This document shows, piece after piece, positions 7,776 through 17,847 of a stretch of 64,000 bases of DNA. Position 1 is the stretch's first letter; each line of letters begins with the position of its first letter. The notes under the pieces are model-generated. The model was not told the DNA's origin. It ran no database searches and was given only the letters and a program-made list of their open reading frames with translations. Both the position numbers and the translations under genes were made by a program. This stretch comes from Chryseobacterium oncorhynchi (GTDB lineage Bacteria; Bacteroidota; Bacteroidia; Flavobacteriales; Weeksellaceae), in the NCBI RefSeq assembly GCF_002899895.1, contig NZ_PPEI02000001.1, forward strand, positions 1,207,343 to 1,271,342, given 5' to 3'.

Positions 7776-9998
7776 TCAAATGTAAGGTTTTTTGAACGTT
7801 AAAATGAAAGAAGTACCCTCTTTATTGCTCTCATAATCTACATTTCCTCCTATTCTTTTCATGATTCGGTGTACGATGGACAGCCCTACTCCATTTCCTT
7901 TAAACTTCTTCGCATTATCCATCCTATTGAAGATTTTAAACATCTTATGTTTCTCTTCCTCAGGAATACCGATTCCGTTATCCGAGATTCTGTAAATAAT
8001 GGTTTGCCCGTCTTCCGTTCCTTCAATTTCTACCTTTGGCTGATCTTTATGGGAAGAATATTTCACTGCATTATTGATGATATTTAAAAATACCTGATGA
8101 AGCAAAGTTTTATCTGCCATTACATCCGGACATTCCTTAATGATAATTTCACTTTTAGGACTTCCGTAGGTCATTTTTGCATTTTCAGAAATTTTATAAA
8201 TGGTATTTAACGTATTAAGACTCTCAAGCTGAATATCACTATGTTTGGCTCGACTGAGCTGAAGCACATCTTTCATCATTTCAGCCATATTATCAATTTC
8301 TTCAATGATGGTATTGATCTTCGTTTTACTCTTTTCAGAATCATCAGCCAAATTCCCCAAAAGCATCTGGGCATTCAGTTTCATGACTGTTAATGGTGTT
8401 CCCAGATCATGAGAAATCGTATAAGAAAAGCTATCTAACTCTTCATTTACTTTTTTAAGCTCATCATTAAGCCTTTTGATCACATTATAGTTCTTATGGG
8501 AAGTTTCCAGAATTAAATCTCTTACAGCCTGCACAGCATTTACATTTCTGGAGTTCCACCTTTTGGAATGGCCCTTAATATTTTCTGTAAAAATCTGAAA
8601 TGAGGTTCTGGGAGAAACCATGTGTTTTTCTTCTCCATTTTGGGAAAATACCTCTATCTTTTTCTCCGGATTACCGGCCCAATTAATATGTTCATCGAAC
8701 TCTTTACGGAACCAGATTAGCATTTCATTTTTCTCTCTCTCAATGAAGTAAATAATGATTCCGGCAGCGTTTTCAGATAAATTCAGTTCTTCCCCATGAT
8801 TTCTAAGGAAACTTCTGTTAACATAAATACGATCCGTTGTATTTTCCAATGCCCAATGTACAATTTTATTAATCGCATCAGTAGTGAGAGTAATTCCTTC
8901 TGTAATTATATTTTCATCCGAAACAATGGCCAAACCATCTGCTTCCGGTAAATTTTTGATATCCGTCTTACTTTCAACAAGAGAATCAAATAAATAATGA
9001 TGTTTTAAAAATTTTGTCTTTAGTTGAGATAATTTCTCATTCACTTCCAGACGGTAGTTCAGTTCTTTTTTTGATTTAAAAGATGAATAGGCATTCGCTG
9101 CCAGAGCCGTAAAAATCCCTGCCTGTACCCTGTCTTCAAGATCCACATGTTTTGGTTCTGTATTCTGACAGGTTACCAACCCCCAAAGATGGTTATCAAT
9201 AATAATCGAAACACTAAAACTGGAGGAAACACCAGAATTGATAAGGTATTGCCTGTGAACAGGTGACATTCCTCTTGATCCTGAAAAACTGAGATCTATA
9301 TTTTTATTGGTCTTACTTATAACAGGAACCGTCTCAGTATGTACATTACTGAATATTCTTTTTCTTTTCTTAAGATAAAGCTCCCGGGCCTGTCTTGGAA
9401 TATCGGATTCAGGGTAATGAAGTCCAAGGAAACTTTCCATTTCTTCATCTTTCTTTTCAGCTATTACCTTTCCGGAACCGTCCATCATAAATTTATACAC
9501 CATCATCCGGTCATAGCTCACCACCTTGGCAAGCGTTTCTAATAAATGGTTCCAAAGTTCCTTTTCATCATCTATGATATAAAAGTTATCGTATTTATTG
9601 GAAATTCTTTTATCCGGATTCACTAAAACCTCTTCAAATTCCAGAAAAATAAATCCTCCGCTTCGGAAGACAGAAAAATGATATTCTTTATCATTAATAA
9701 AGATCTTATCAAAATATGTTTCATTTTCCCTTCTGGTAAATCTATTCAGTGATGTATAGATATCTGAATCAATAATATGTTGAAAGCTTTCCGGAAAGTC
9801 CGAAAGTCTCCTATCGAACAACTCATCTAGGTTTCCGATTTTAAATATATCCGATATATTCCTGCTGAAAAAAGTAATGGAATGGGACTCCGCATCAATG
9901 CCAATCAAATAACCAAAACTTTGTATAGAGCCTGGAATATGGATGGGTTCATCGTGGCATTCTACAAAATTCATATAACTATTCAGTCTATCTATCAA
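7776..9998 (-). CDS. bphP: Bacteriophytochrome histidine kinase
   Basis: This 740-residue red/far-red light receptor kinase carries an N-terminal PAS domain (about 15-105) with the biliverdin-attachment Cys14 (FVEC) followed by IHIPGSIQSFGYL. The GAF domain (about 130-310) has the chromophore-pocket motif PESDIPRQAREL and SPVHRQYL. A PHY domain spans about 320-490. The kinase core has phosphoacceptor H530 (ISHDLGTPL), an N box (NIINNAVKYS), and ATP-binding DNGIGIP and GNGVGLSIV. All key residues are present, so light-dependent autokinase activity is likely. No response regulator gene is adjacent. bphO follows 21 bp downstream. Confidence 0.95.
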   Translation of the reverse strand: MIDRLNSYMNFVECHDEPIHIPGSIQSFGYLIGIDAESHSITFFSRNISDIFKIGNLDELFDRRLSDFPESFQHIIDSDIYTSLNRFTRRENETYFDKIFINDKEYHFSVFRSGGFIFLEFEEVLVNPDKRISNKYDNFYIIDDEKELWNHLLETLAKVVSYDRMMVYKFMMDGSGKVIAEKKDEEMESFLGLHYPESDIPRQARELYLKKRKRIFSNVHTETVPVISKTNKNIDLSFSGSRGMSPVHRQYLINSGVSSSFSVSIIIDNHLWGLVTCQNTEPKHVDLEDRVQAGIFTALAANAYSSFKSKKELNYRLEVNEKLSQLKTKFLKHHYLFDSLVESKTDIKNLPEADGLAIVSDENIITEGITLTTDAINKIVHWALENTTDRIYVNRSFLRNHGEELNLSENAAGIIIYFIEREKNEMLIWFRKEFDEHINWAGNPEKKIEVFSQNGEEKHMVSPRTSFQIFTENIKGHSKRWNSRNVNAVQAVRDLILETSHKNYNVIKRLNDELKKVNEELDSFSYTISHDLGTPLTVMKLNAQMLLGNLADDSEKSKTKINTIIEEIDNMAEMMKDVLQLSRAKHSDIQLESLNTLNTIYKISENAKMTYGSPKSEIIIKECPDVMADKTLLHQVFLNIINNAVKYSSHKDQPKVEIEGTEDGQTIIYRISDNGIGIPEEEKHKMFKIFNRMDNAKKFKGNGVGLSIVHRIMKRIGGNVDYESNKEGTSFILTFKKPYI

Positions 9999-10337
9999 AT
10001 ATAAGGCTTTTTTTAACGGTAATTATTCTGTTGTATTATTTTTTCCTCCAGCCTGATGGTTATATGATTGTACCGGAAAAAAATCATATTAAAACATTCT
10101 TCTTTTTCCGGTAATTTTAATAAGATATCACTAAAATATACGAAAAAAAATACAATGTTTATGTTTTTAACTTATTAACCCTGATTCATAACATGAATTA
10201 AGGATTATTAACTAAGATAATTGGGTTATTTAAACATTTTTAGCTAAATTTATATCACCAAATAATGAATATGACAAAATTCTATTGAATTATTCACAAT
10301 GAATTCAAGACAATAATTAAATACAAATAATACTATT
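9999..10337. other. Divergent intergenic region between bphP and the Ntn hydrolase gene
   Basis: This 339-bp AT-rich stretch separates two outward-facing genes and should hold both promoters. No open frame of interest is visible. On the plus strand, ATTG (10220-10223), then 21 nt, then TAAATTTA (10245-10252) is a near match to the -33/-7 pair and would give the hydrolase gene a leader of about 80 nt. I see no clear box for bphP. Confidence 0.4.
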
Positions 10338-11387
10338 ATGAAAAAGTTCCCATTAATTTTATTTTCTTTGGTCCTCTCTGTAGGATTATGGAATCCATCA
10401 GAAGCATGTACACGAGTAGTATACAAAGGTCCAGAAAATACAATTCTTACCGCCCGTTCTATGGATTGGCGTGATGAAATCCCTGCCAACCTATGGGTTT
10501 TTCCAAAAGGAATTGATCATACCGGACAAACCGGACCTAAATCTGTAAAATGGACTTCCAAATATGGCAGTATTATCAGTTCTACATGGGATATTGCTTC
10601 TGCAGACGGAATGAACGAAAAAGGACTTGTGGCCAACATGCTGTGGCTAGGTGAATCACAATATCCAAAATTCGATCCCAAAGGCAGTAAAAAGGGACTT
10701 GCCATTTCTTTATGGGCACAATATTATCTTGATAATTTTTCAACAGTAAAGGAAGCGATAGATTTCTCAAGAAAAGAACCTTTCGTTATTGTAAGTGATT
10801 ATATTCCGGGAACAGAAAAATTTACAACCATTCACCTTTCTCTTTCTGATGCGTCTGGAGACAATGCTGTATTGGAGTACATCAATGGAAAACTGGTTAT
10901 TCACCATGATCCGTCTTATACGGTAATGACCAACTCTCCGATCTTCGAGGAACAGCTTGCTCTTAACAATTACTGGAAAGGAATTCCGGGTACTGTTATG
11001 CTTCCGGGAACCAACCGTGCTGCAGATAGATTCGTAAGGGCTTCTTACTATGTGAATGCCATTCCAAAAACGGCTGACATCCGTACTGCGGTGGCCAGTA
11101 TATTCGGAGTGATCAGAAACTGCTCTGTACCCTACGGGATTTCTTCAGCAACAGAACCCAATATTTCTTCTACAAGATGGCGATCTGTTTCGGATCAGAA
11201 GAACTTAGTCTATTATTTTGAAACTGTTTTTACCCCCAATACGTTCTGGGTAGATCTTAAAGATTTTGACCTCAGCGCAAAAGGAAAAGTAATGAAACTG
11301 GATCTAAGTAATTATCAGACTTATCATGGTAAAACCAATACAAATTTCAAAGAAACTCCATCTTTTAAATTCCTGGGCTTAGAATAA
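10338..11387 (+). CDS. Linear amide C-N hydrolase, choloylglycine hydrolase/penicillin V acylase family
   Basis: The 349-residue exported Ntn hydrolase is probably freed to act in the periplasm or outside. A signal peptide ends SEA|C, so cleavage leaves Cys24 as the N-terminal nucleophile, as required in this family. Other active-site residues can be seen: R40 and D43 (TARSMDW), an Asn in VMTNSPIF, and the Arg of NRAADRFVRA. The family cleaves amide bonds of conjugated bile acids, penicillin V or N-acyl homoserine lactones; the natural substrate here is unknown. It lies upstream of a porin, a dicarboxylate transporter and sdh genes in the same direction, but a 281-bp gap separates it from the porin, so it may be its own transcript. 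Confidence 0.88.
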   Translation: MKKFPLILFSLVLSVGLWNPSEACTRVVYKGPENTILTARSMDWRDEIPANLWVFPKGIDHTGQTGPKSVKWTSKYGSIISSTWDIASADGMNEKGLVANMLWLGESQYPKFDPKGSKKGLAISLWAQYYLDNFSTVKEAIDFSRKEPFVIVSDYIPGTEKFTTIHLSLSDASGDNAVLEYINGKLVIHHDPSYTVMTNSPIFEEQLALNNYWKGIPGTVMLPGTNRAADRFVRASYYVNAIPKTADIRTAVASIFGVIRNCSVPYGISSATEPNISSTRWRSVSDQKNLVYYFETVFTPNTFWVDLKDFDLSAKGKVMKLDLSNYQTYHGKTNTNFKETPSFKFLGLE

Positions 11388-11571
11388 TTTAAGTCAAAAC
11401 CAAAAATTTAATCCTTACGTGTTTCTATCTGAAAACCCAGTCCGAAACACTAAGGTTTAGAAGATCATGAATGCAGATTCAGGATTAGATATGTGATCAT
11501 TTTCCTCCACTGGAGAAGTATAAATCGAAGATTTAACGGAGGATTTAAACAATAAAAATAGTATCATTTAT

Positions 11572-11602
11572 AAGCACATTCTGTGCTTCACCTCAGCTTT
11601 TT
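11572..11602 (+). other. Hairpin in the leader of the porin-transporter-sdh operon
   Basis: AAGCACA (11572-11578) and TGTGCTT (11582-11588) form a 7-bp stem with a three-base loop, followed nine bases later by a short T run. It could be a weak terminator of the hydrolase transcript or an attenuator ahead of the porin gene. The rest of 11388-11668 shows nothing recognisable. Confidence 0.3.
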
Positions 11603-11668
11603 AAGGATAGAGATAAAGTTTTTATGTTTAAATAAAATTTCAAATAAGCAAAAATTAAACAAATAGAT

Positions 11669-12835
11669 ATGGCCTTTTTTTCATTTAAAAAGAGAAGCCT
11701 GTTCCTGTGCATTCTTATGGGCTGGTTTTCAGCTAACGCACAGATACAGGATTCTTTACAGACCAAACCACAGCAACAGGAAGAAGATAATGTAAAATAT
11801 CCGCAACTTCAGATCAAAGGCCTTTTTCAGGCTCGTTATCTGGTGGGTATGAGCAAGGATGTAGATGTAAACGGACTTCACCACTCTGATGGCGGCGGGA
11901 CGAGCAATAATTTCATGCTAAAATACATGAGAGTTCAGGTTCGCGCACAGATCAGTAAACGAACAGAAGTTGTTGCCTTGGCTAACTTTGCCGATTTTAA
12001 AAACGATCCTAAAAGCAGGGTTCTTGAAAATGCCTATCTGAAATATACATTCAGTCCTAAACTGGCATTTACTGTAGGACAGTTCAGACCTTGGTTCGGA
12101 ATTGAAGAAACTTATCCTATTGACATTATCAAATCTCTCGACTGGTCTAATCAGTACTCTGAATTTGGAAAACTAGGCTGGACTAGCTTCCAGATCGGAC
12201 TTTCTGCAACGGGACAGCTTAAGCTCGGTGAAATTCCTTTCCAGTATGCTGTATCTGTAGTGAACGGAAATGGAAAAAACCAGGTTAATGACAACGACAA
12301 CGGGAAACAATACTCTACCCGACTGCTTTTCGGATTATCTAAAAAATATAATTTCAACGTTGGTCTGAATGGAGGTATTGGTGAGGTTTTCAGCAAAAAA
12401 GTATATGCCGTGGGAGTTGATTTAAGTTCTATGATTCAATTTGACCCAAGATGGAGTCTGGATATGCAACTGGAAGCTAAACAGGCTACCAATCACATCC
12501 TTTACAACTCTATTGCTCCTGAAGCAAGGCCTGATAATCCTGATCAATATCTGGTTCGCGGGGTTTATTTTCTTCCGAATGTAAGATATGAAATCAACCA
12601 TAAAAACCTGAGTGCCTTTGAAATGTCTTGCCGATATGAATACCTCGACACGAACTTCAGAATGGCTTCTAACCCAAGACAAACCATCACTCCAATGGTT
12701 GGGCTGGAATTTCTGAAAAATTATGGTGCCAGAATTCAGCTGGGTGTACAGTTTGACCGTTACAAATATCAAGTAGAAAATACCTCTCAATACAACAATA
12801 ATCTCTTCATCGTGCAGGTGCAGAGTAGATTTTAA
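11669..12835 (+). CDS. Outer-membrane porin, OprO/OprP-like
   Basis: The 388-residue beta-barrel porin starts with a signal peptide (ends SANAQ). The rest alternates amphipathic strands with porin-type text (FMLKYMRVQVRAQISKRTEV, FTVGQFRPWFGIEETYP) and ends in an aromatic-terminated last strand (FIVQVQSRF), the usual signal for barrel insertion. It resembles the phosphate-selective porin O/P family, but the adjacent dicarboxylate transporter (20 bp downstream) suggests that here it admits small anions such as succinate, fumarate or malate. It is the first gene of a tight run ending with sdhB. Confidence 0.8.
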   Translation: MAFFSFKKRSLFLCILMGWFSANAQIQDSLQTKPQQQEEDNVKYPQLQIKGLFQARYLVGMSKDVDVNGLHHSDGGGTSNNFMLKYMRVQVRAQISKRTEVVALANFADFKNDPKSRVLENAYLKYTFSPKLAFTVGQFRPWFGIEETYPIDIIKSLDWSNQYSEFGKLGWTSFQIGLSATGQLKLGEIPFQYAVSVVNGNGKNQVNDNDNGKQYSTRLLFGLSKKYNFNVGLNGGIGEVFSKKVYAVGVDLSSMIQFDPRWSLDMQLEAKQATNHILYNSIAPEARPDNPDQYLVRGVYFLPNVRYEINHKNLSAFEMSCRYEYLDTNFRMASNPRQTITPMVGLEFLKNYGARIQLGVQFDRYKYQVENTSQYNNNLFIVQVQSRF

Positions 12836-12855
12836 CCTCTTAAATAGTTATCATC

Positions 12856-14286
12856 ATGAAAGAAATTAATATCAAAAACGTAGCGATCACATTTGCTGCT
12901 GCGTTGATTATATGGTTCATTCCTGCTCCTGAGGGTGTAGCCGAGAATGCCTGGCATCTGTTTGCCATCTTCGCAGCAACCATTTTAGGAATCATTCTTA
13001 AAGCTGCTCCAATGGGTACCATGTGTATGATGGCCATCGCATTTACGGCCCTCACACAGGTAGTTGCTCCGGGAGATGCAGGAAAATCTATTACAAAAGC
13101 ACTTTCCGGATTTGGAGATAAAGTGATCTGGCTGATCGGGATCTCTTTCTTTATTGCCAGAGGATTCATCAAAACCGGTCTTGGAAACCGTATTGCCTTT
13201 TTATTCATCAGGGTTTTTGGTAAAAGTTCATTGGGATTAGCCTATGGATTGGGGCTTGCAGATGTTTGTCTGGCACCAGCCATTCCGAGTAATACAGCAA
13301 GAGGTGGAGGAATCATCTACCCAATCATGAAATCTATGGCAATAAGCTTTGATTCTGTTCCTGAAAAACCGGAAACTCACAGAAAACTGGGTTCATTTTT
13401 AACATTGAACAGTTATTATATGAACCTCATCGCTTCATCCATGTTCCTTACAGGGACGGCCAGTAACCCGATGTGTCAGAAGTTTGCAGCTAACCTTGGC
13501 ATTGATATCACATGGATGTCATGGGCAGCAGCCGGTTTTGTACCTGGTTTGGTTGCATTCTTTGTAGTTCCGTTGGTATTATACAAATTATATCCGCCTG
13601 AGTTGAAAAAAACAGGTAATGCTCCGAAAATGGCTGCTCAAAAATTAAAAGAAATGGGACCCATTTCCAGAAACGAGTGGTTGATGCTATTGGCTTTCTT
13701 TATCCTGTTGGCTCTTTGGATATTCGGTGGAGCACTTTCTATTGATGCTACAACAACAGCATTCATTGGATTAACATTATTGTTATTAACCTCAGTATTA
13801 ACCTGGGAAGATGTAAAAAGTGAAAAAGGGGCCTGGGACACTATTGTTTGGTTCGCCGTTTTAGTGATGATGGCAAGTTCCCTGAATGAACTGGGCTTCA
13901 TTGGCTGGTTTAGTGATCTTATTAAAGTACAAATTGGAGGTCTTAGCTGGCAGGTAGCATTCCCTGTTATTATTGTAGTTTACTTCTTCAGTCACTATAT
14001 TTTTGCCAGTGCTACAGCTCATGTGGCAGCAATGTATGCCGCCTTATTGGGTGTAGGTGTTTCTTTGGGAATTCCTCCTATGCTGCTGGCAATGATGCTA
14101 GGTTTTATGGGTTCAATTTATGGAGTTCTTACCCACTATGGACACGGCCCTGCTCCGGTATTCTTCGGAAGTGGATATGTCGATCTGAAAATCTGGTGGC
14201 TAAGAGGTCTTGAAATAGGAATCGTCTTATTAATTATCTATATGGTTGTTGGTGGTCTTTGGATGAAAGTTTTAGGATATTATTAA
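12856..14286 (+). CDS. DASS/SLC13 family dicarboxylate transporter
   Basis: This 476-residue inner-membrane protein has about 11-13 hydrophobic helices. The two helix-breaking SNT-type signatures of the divalent-anion:sodium symporter family are visible: PAIPSNTARGGGI (first repeat) and the paired TGTASNP and SATAHVAAMYAA segments of the second half. Family members move C4-dicarboxylates, 2-oxoglutarate or citrate, by sodium symport or exchange. Location between a porin and sdhCAB (17 bp before sdhC) makes succinate/fumarate/malate the most likely cargo. Mechanism (symport or antiport) cannot be read from the sequence. Confidence 0.87.
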   Translation: MKEINIKNVAITFAAALIIWFIPAPEGVAENAWHLFAIFAATILGIILKAAPMGTMCMMAIAFTALTQVVAPGDAGKSITKALSGFGDKVIWLIGISFFIARGFIKTGLGNRIAFLFIRVFGKSSLGLAYGLGLADVCLAPAIPSNTARGGGIIYPIMKSMAISFDSVPEKPETHRKLGSFLTLNSYYMNLIASSMFLTGTASNPMCQKFAANLGIDITWMSWAAAGFVPGLVAFFVVPLVLYKLYPPELKKTGNAPKMAAQKLKEMGPISRNEWLMLLAFFILLALWIFGGALSIDATTTAFIGLTLLLLTSVLTWEDVKSEKGAWDTIVWFAVLVMMASSLNELGFIGWFSDLIKVQIGGLSWQVAFPVIIVVYFFSHYIFASATAHVAAMYAALLGVGVSLGIPPMLLAMMLGFMGSIYGVLTHYGHGPAPVFFGSGYVDLKIWWLRGLEIGIVLLIIYMVVGGLWMKVLGYY

Positions 14287-14302
14287 TTATTAAATCAAAT
14301 AT

Positions 14303-14959
14303 ATGTTATCAACATTGTTAAGAAAAATGCTGATGTGTCTCACGGGACTTTTTCTGGGGTTCTTCCTGCTGATTCATTTTCTGGGTAATCTCCAGCTGTT
14401 TCTTCCGCAAGAGCAGGCACATTTACAGTTTAATGCCTATTCGCATTTTTTATCAGGGAATATCATTATCAAAATAGTTTCTTATGTTTTGTATGCCAGC
14501 ATCATTCTGCATGCAGTAGATGGTTTATTCATCACTTTAAAAAATAAGAAATCAGGAGGCGGCTATCAGTCCGACAAACGTGGAAGAGCCAGTAAATGGG
14601 CTTCCAGAAATATGGGAATTCTGGGAACATTAATCCTGATCTTTTTGGTGATTCATTTTCAAAACTTCTGGTACATCTACAAATTCGGAAATCCACCTTT
14701 GGATGAGAATGGAAACAAAGACTTATACATTTTGGTAGTAACAGTTTTCAAGGAATGGTGGTACGTTCTTATTTATGTACTTTCCATGATTGCCCTATGC
14801 TATCACCTGATTCACGGAATACACAGTGCTGTAAGAACACTTGGGCTATACCATCCTAAGTTTGTAAAATGGTTCAAAACCATTGGGATTGCTTATTCAA
14901 TCATCATCAGTTTAGGTTTTGCACTGATGCCTATTTATGTATTCTTTACTTATCATTAA
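14303..14959 (+). CDS. sdhC: Succinate dehydrogenase cytochrome b subunit
   Basis: The 218-residue membrane anchor of complex II is of the type B, single-subunit cytochrome b558 kind found in Bacteroidetes and Bacillus. Five hydrophobic helices carry histidines in positions expected for two hemes: [27 protein letters not shown] and [16 protein letters not shown]. It passes electrons from the FeS subunit to menaquinone. sdhA begins 12 bp downstream, so the three sdh genes are a single transcript. Confidence 0.93.
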   Translation: MLSTLLRKMLMCLTGLFLGFFLLIHFLGNLQLFLPQEQAHLQFNAYSHFLSGNIIIKIVSYVLYASIILHAVDGLFITLKNKKSGGGYQSDKRGRASKWASRNMGILGTLILIFLVIHFQNFWYIYKFGNPPLDENGNKDLYILVVTVFKEWWYVLIYVLSMIALCYHLIHGIHSAVRTLGLYHPKFVKWFKTIGIAYSIIISLGFALMPIYVFFTYH

Positions 14960-14970
14960 ACAGACCTATC

Positions 14971-16887
14971 ATGATTTTAGATTCAAAAATACCACAAGGC
15001 CCATTAGAACAAAAATGGGATAATTATAAAAAGAAAGCTAAGCTCGTTAATCCAGCCAACCGTAAAAAACTGGACGTTATTGTTGTAGGAACAGGTCTGG
15101 CAGGAAGTTCTATTGCTGCTTCTTTAGGTGAAATGGGTTACAATGTCAAATCATTTTGCTTCCAAGACAGCCCCAGAAGAGCACACTCTGTAGCAGCACA
15201 AGGGGGTGTAAATGCCGCTAAAAACTATAAAAATGACGGTGACAGCGTTTACAGAATGTTTGTAGATACTTTGAAAGGAGGTGACTTTAGAGCACGTGAA
15301 GCCAACGTTTACCGAATGGCAGAATGCTCCCTAAACCTCATCGATCAATCTGTAGCCCAAGGAGTTCCTTTCGGACGTGAATATGGTGGTTATCTTAATA
15401 ACCGTTCATTCGGAGGAGTTCAGGTAAGCAGAACCTTCTACGCCAGAGGGCAAACCGGACAACAATTGCTTTTGGGTGCTTATCAGGCCTTAATGAGACA
15501 GGTCGGGAAAGGCTCTGTACAATTGTTTTCAAGGCATGAAATGCTTGATCTGGTTACCATTGATGGTAAGGCAAGAGGAATTATCGTAAGGAATTTAGAC
15601 ACAGGAGAAATTGAAAGACATGCAGCACATGCTGTAATACTGGCAACAGGAGGTTATGGAAAGATCTATTACCTGTCTACATTAGCCATGGGGTGCAATG
15701 GTTCTGCTATCTGGAGAGCCCATAAAAAAGGTGCTTTAATGGCTTCCCCAAGCTGGATTCAGGTACACCCAACTTCCCTTCCGCAATCCGGAGATTATCA
15801 ATCTAAATTAACATTGATGTCCGAATCACTGCGTAATGACGGTAGAATTTGGGTTCCGTTGAAAAAGGATGAAAACAGACCACCAAATGATATTCCTGAG
15901 AGTGAAAGGGATTATTATCTTGAAAGAAGATATCCTGCTTTCGGAAATCTGGCTCCAAGAGATATTTCATCTCGTGCTGCCAAGGAAAGAATTGATGCTG
16001 GGTTTGGAATCGGACCTCTGAAAAATGCAGTGTATCTTGATTTTTCCAAGGCCATTAAAGAACAGGGAAAAGATAAGATTCAGGAGAAATATGGAAACTT
16101 ATTCGATATGTATCTTAAGATTACAGGATATGATGCCTATAAAGAACCCATGATGATTTCTCCATCAGCACACTTTTCAATGGGCGGGCTTTGGGTAGAC
16201 TATGAACTGATGACTACTGTTCCGGGATTATTTGCTTTAGGAGAAGCTAATTTTGCAGACCACGGAGCCAATAGACTGGGTGCCAATTCTCTTTTACAAG
16301 CTTCCGTGGATGGTTACTTCATTGCTCCATATACCATTGCTAATTATCTGGCTAATGAAATTCACACCGGAAAAATCTCACCGGATGATCCTGAATTTGA
16401 AAAGGCTGAAAACGCGGTTAAAAACCAGATCCAGGATTTAATCAATATCAAAGGGACCAAAACCGTTGATTATTTTCACAAGACATTAGGAAAACTATTA
16501 TATGATTATTGTGGATTGGCCAGAACTGAAGAAGGGCTGAAATATGCCATTCAGGAAATAAGAAAATTAAAACAGGAATTTCACAAGGATGTAAGGGTTT
16601 CCGGACAAGGTGATACCATGAATACGGAACTGGAAAAAGCAGGTCGTGTTGCCGATTATTTTGAAATTGGAGAATTGATGTGCTATGATGCTTTAACCCG
16701 TAATGAATCCTGCGGAGCACACTTCCGGGAAGAATACCAGACACCTGATGGTGAAGCACTGAGAAATGATACAGACTATCAGTTTATCTCTGCATGGGCA
16801 TGGACAGGTGAAAACGGCGAGCCTGAACTGATCAAGGAACCTTTGATCTTTGAAGAAATACAGCCAACGGTAAGAAGTTACAAATAA
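14971..16887 (+). CDS. sdhA: Succinate dehydrogenase flavoprotein subunit
   Basis: The 638-residue catalytic subunit oxidises succinate to fumarate (or the reverse). I chose the ATG at 14971; a longer in-frame reading starting at 14869 would lie inside sdhC and adds unrelated sequence. The FAD-binding motif GTGLAGSS lies at residues 40-47 and the covalent flavin histidine is H72 ([11 protein letters not shown]). Active-site histidine and arginine regions appear in [11 protein letters not shown] and [13 protein letters not shown], and a second FAD contact is in [23 protein letters not shown]. The length and the lack of a C-terminal truncation fit the Bacteroidetes type. Confidence 0.96.
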   Translation: MILDSKIPQGPLEQKWDNYKKKAKLVNPANRKKLDVIVVGTGLAGSSIAASLGEMGYNVKSFCFQDSPRRAHSVAAQGGVNAAKNYKNDGDSVYRMFVDTLKGGDFRAREANVYRMAECSLNLIDQSVAQGVPFGREYGGYLNNRSFGGVQVSRTFYARGQTGQQLLLGAYQALMRQVGKGSVQLFSRHEMLDLVTIDGKARGIIVRNLDTGEIERHAAHAVILATGGYGKIYYLSTLAMGCNGSAIWRAHKKGALMASPSWIQVHPTSLPQSGDYQSKLTLMSESLRNDGRIWVPLKKDENRPPNDIPESERDYYLERRYPAFGNLAPRDISSRAAKERIDAGFGIGPLKNAVYLDFSKAIKEQGKDKIQEKYGNLFDMYLKITGYDAYKEPMMISPSAHFSMGGLWVDYELMTTVPGLFALGEANFADHGANRLGANSLLQASVDGYFIAPYTIANYLANEIHTGKISPDDPEFEKAENAVKNQIQDLINIKGTKTVDYFHKTLGKLLYDYCGLARTEEGLKYAIQEIRKLKQEFHKDVRVSGQGDTMNTELEKAGRVADYFEIGELMCYDALTRNESCGAHFREEYQTPDGEALRNDTDYQFISAWAWTGENGEPELIKEPLIFEEIQPTVRSYK

Positions 16888-16899
16888 AAAACAAAAATT

Positions 16900-17649
16900 A
16901 TGGATTTACACCTTAAGATATGGAGACAGAAAGACAGAAAAAGTGAGGGAAAACTGGTCAATTACGATCTAAAAGGCTTGAACTCCCACATGTCTTTCCT
17001 GGAAATGCTGGATACTTTAAACGAAAAACTGATCACCGAGGGAGATGAACCTGTAGAATTTGATCACGACTGTCGTGAAGGAATCTGTGGACAATGCGGA
17101 ATGATGATCAACGGTATTGCTCATGGTCCTCTAAAAAATACTACGACTTGCCAACTTCACCTACGATCTTTTAAGGATGGTGAAACTATTTTAATAGAAC
17201 CATTCCGGGCAGAGGCTTTTCCGGTAAAAAAAGACTTAAAGGTAGATCGTTCTGCCTTTGACAGAATTATTTCTTCCGGTGGTTTTGTATCTGTGAATAC
17301 AGGACAGGCTCCCGATGCTACCGCTATTCCGGTTACTCACCAAACTGCTGAAGAAGCCTTTGATTCTGCTGCCTGCATTGGATGTGGCGCCTGTGTTGCC
17401 ACCTGCAAAAACGGAAGTGCTGCATTATTTACTTCAGCAAAGATCACCCATATGGTATTGCTTCCTCAAGGTAAGGAAGAAAGAAGCAAACGTGTTCTGG
17501 ATATGGTTTCGCAAATGGATGGCGAATTATTCGGACACTGCTCCAATACGGAAGCCTGTGAAGTGGAATGCCCACAGGGAATTTCAGTGCTGAATATTGC
17601 CAGAATGAATTTTGAATATAACAGAGCTTTGTTTTTTAAGAAAAAATAA
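16900..17649 (+). CDS. sdhB: Succinate dehydrogenase iron-sulfur subunit
   Basis: The 249-residue electron-transfer subunit has three clusters by motif. A [2Fe-2S] ferredoxin part is CREGICGQC with a distal C in TTCQLH; a [4Fe-4S] cluster is CIGCGACVATC; a [3Fe-4S] cluster uses the later C in CSNTEACEVECPQG plus the distal Cys of the second motif. It starts 12 bp after sdhA and is followed by a strong terminator, closing the operon that begins with the porin. Confidence 0.96.
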   Translation: MDLHLKIWRQKDRKSEGKLVNYDLKGLNSHMSFLEMLDTLNEKLITEGDEPVEFDHDCREGICGQCGMMINGIAHGPLKNTTTCQLHLRSFKDGETILIEPFRAEAFPVKKDLKVDRSAFDRIISSGGFVSVNTGQAPDATAIPVTHQTAEEAFDSAACIGCGACVATCKNGSAALFTSAKITHMVLLPQGKEERSKRVLDMVSQMDGELFGHCSNTEACEVECPQGISVLNIARMNFEYNRALFFKKK

Positions 17650-17677
17650 TTGAAATAAAAAAGCTAAGAAAATAAGA

Positions 17678-17713
17678 AAGGGCAAATGTACCAATTGGTA
17701 GATTTGCCCTTTT
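17678..17713 (+). terminator. Terminator of the porin-DASS-sdhCAB operon
   Basis: AAGGGCAAAT (17678-17687) pairs with ATTTGCCCTT (17702-17711), then T. The loop holds a smaller inverted repeat ACCAATTGGT. The hairpin is near-symmetric and might also work for transcription from the right. Confidence 0.85.
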
Positions 17714-17847
17714 ATGTTTACATTCTTACACTAAACTCCCGATATTGTAGTTTTCTAAGGGGGACTTTCATCATAAAGAATATTAATGGTATCCTGCTTA
17801 GAGACAGAAGAAAAGTATAATACTATTGTTTAATGAACTTTTTTCTA

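Noticed and set aside
12840-13208. Open frame opposite the DASS transporter gene
   Set aside because: It mirrors a clearly recognised membrane-protein gene; the hydrophobic helices are on the plus strand.
14869-14970. Longer in-frame start for sdhA inside sdhC
   Set aside because: The extra 34 residues do not look like a flavoprotein N-terminus and lie in another frame over the sdhC coding end; the ATG at 14971 is ideally spaced 12 bp after sdhC.
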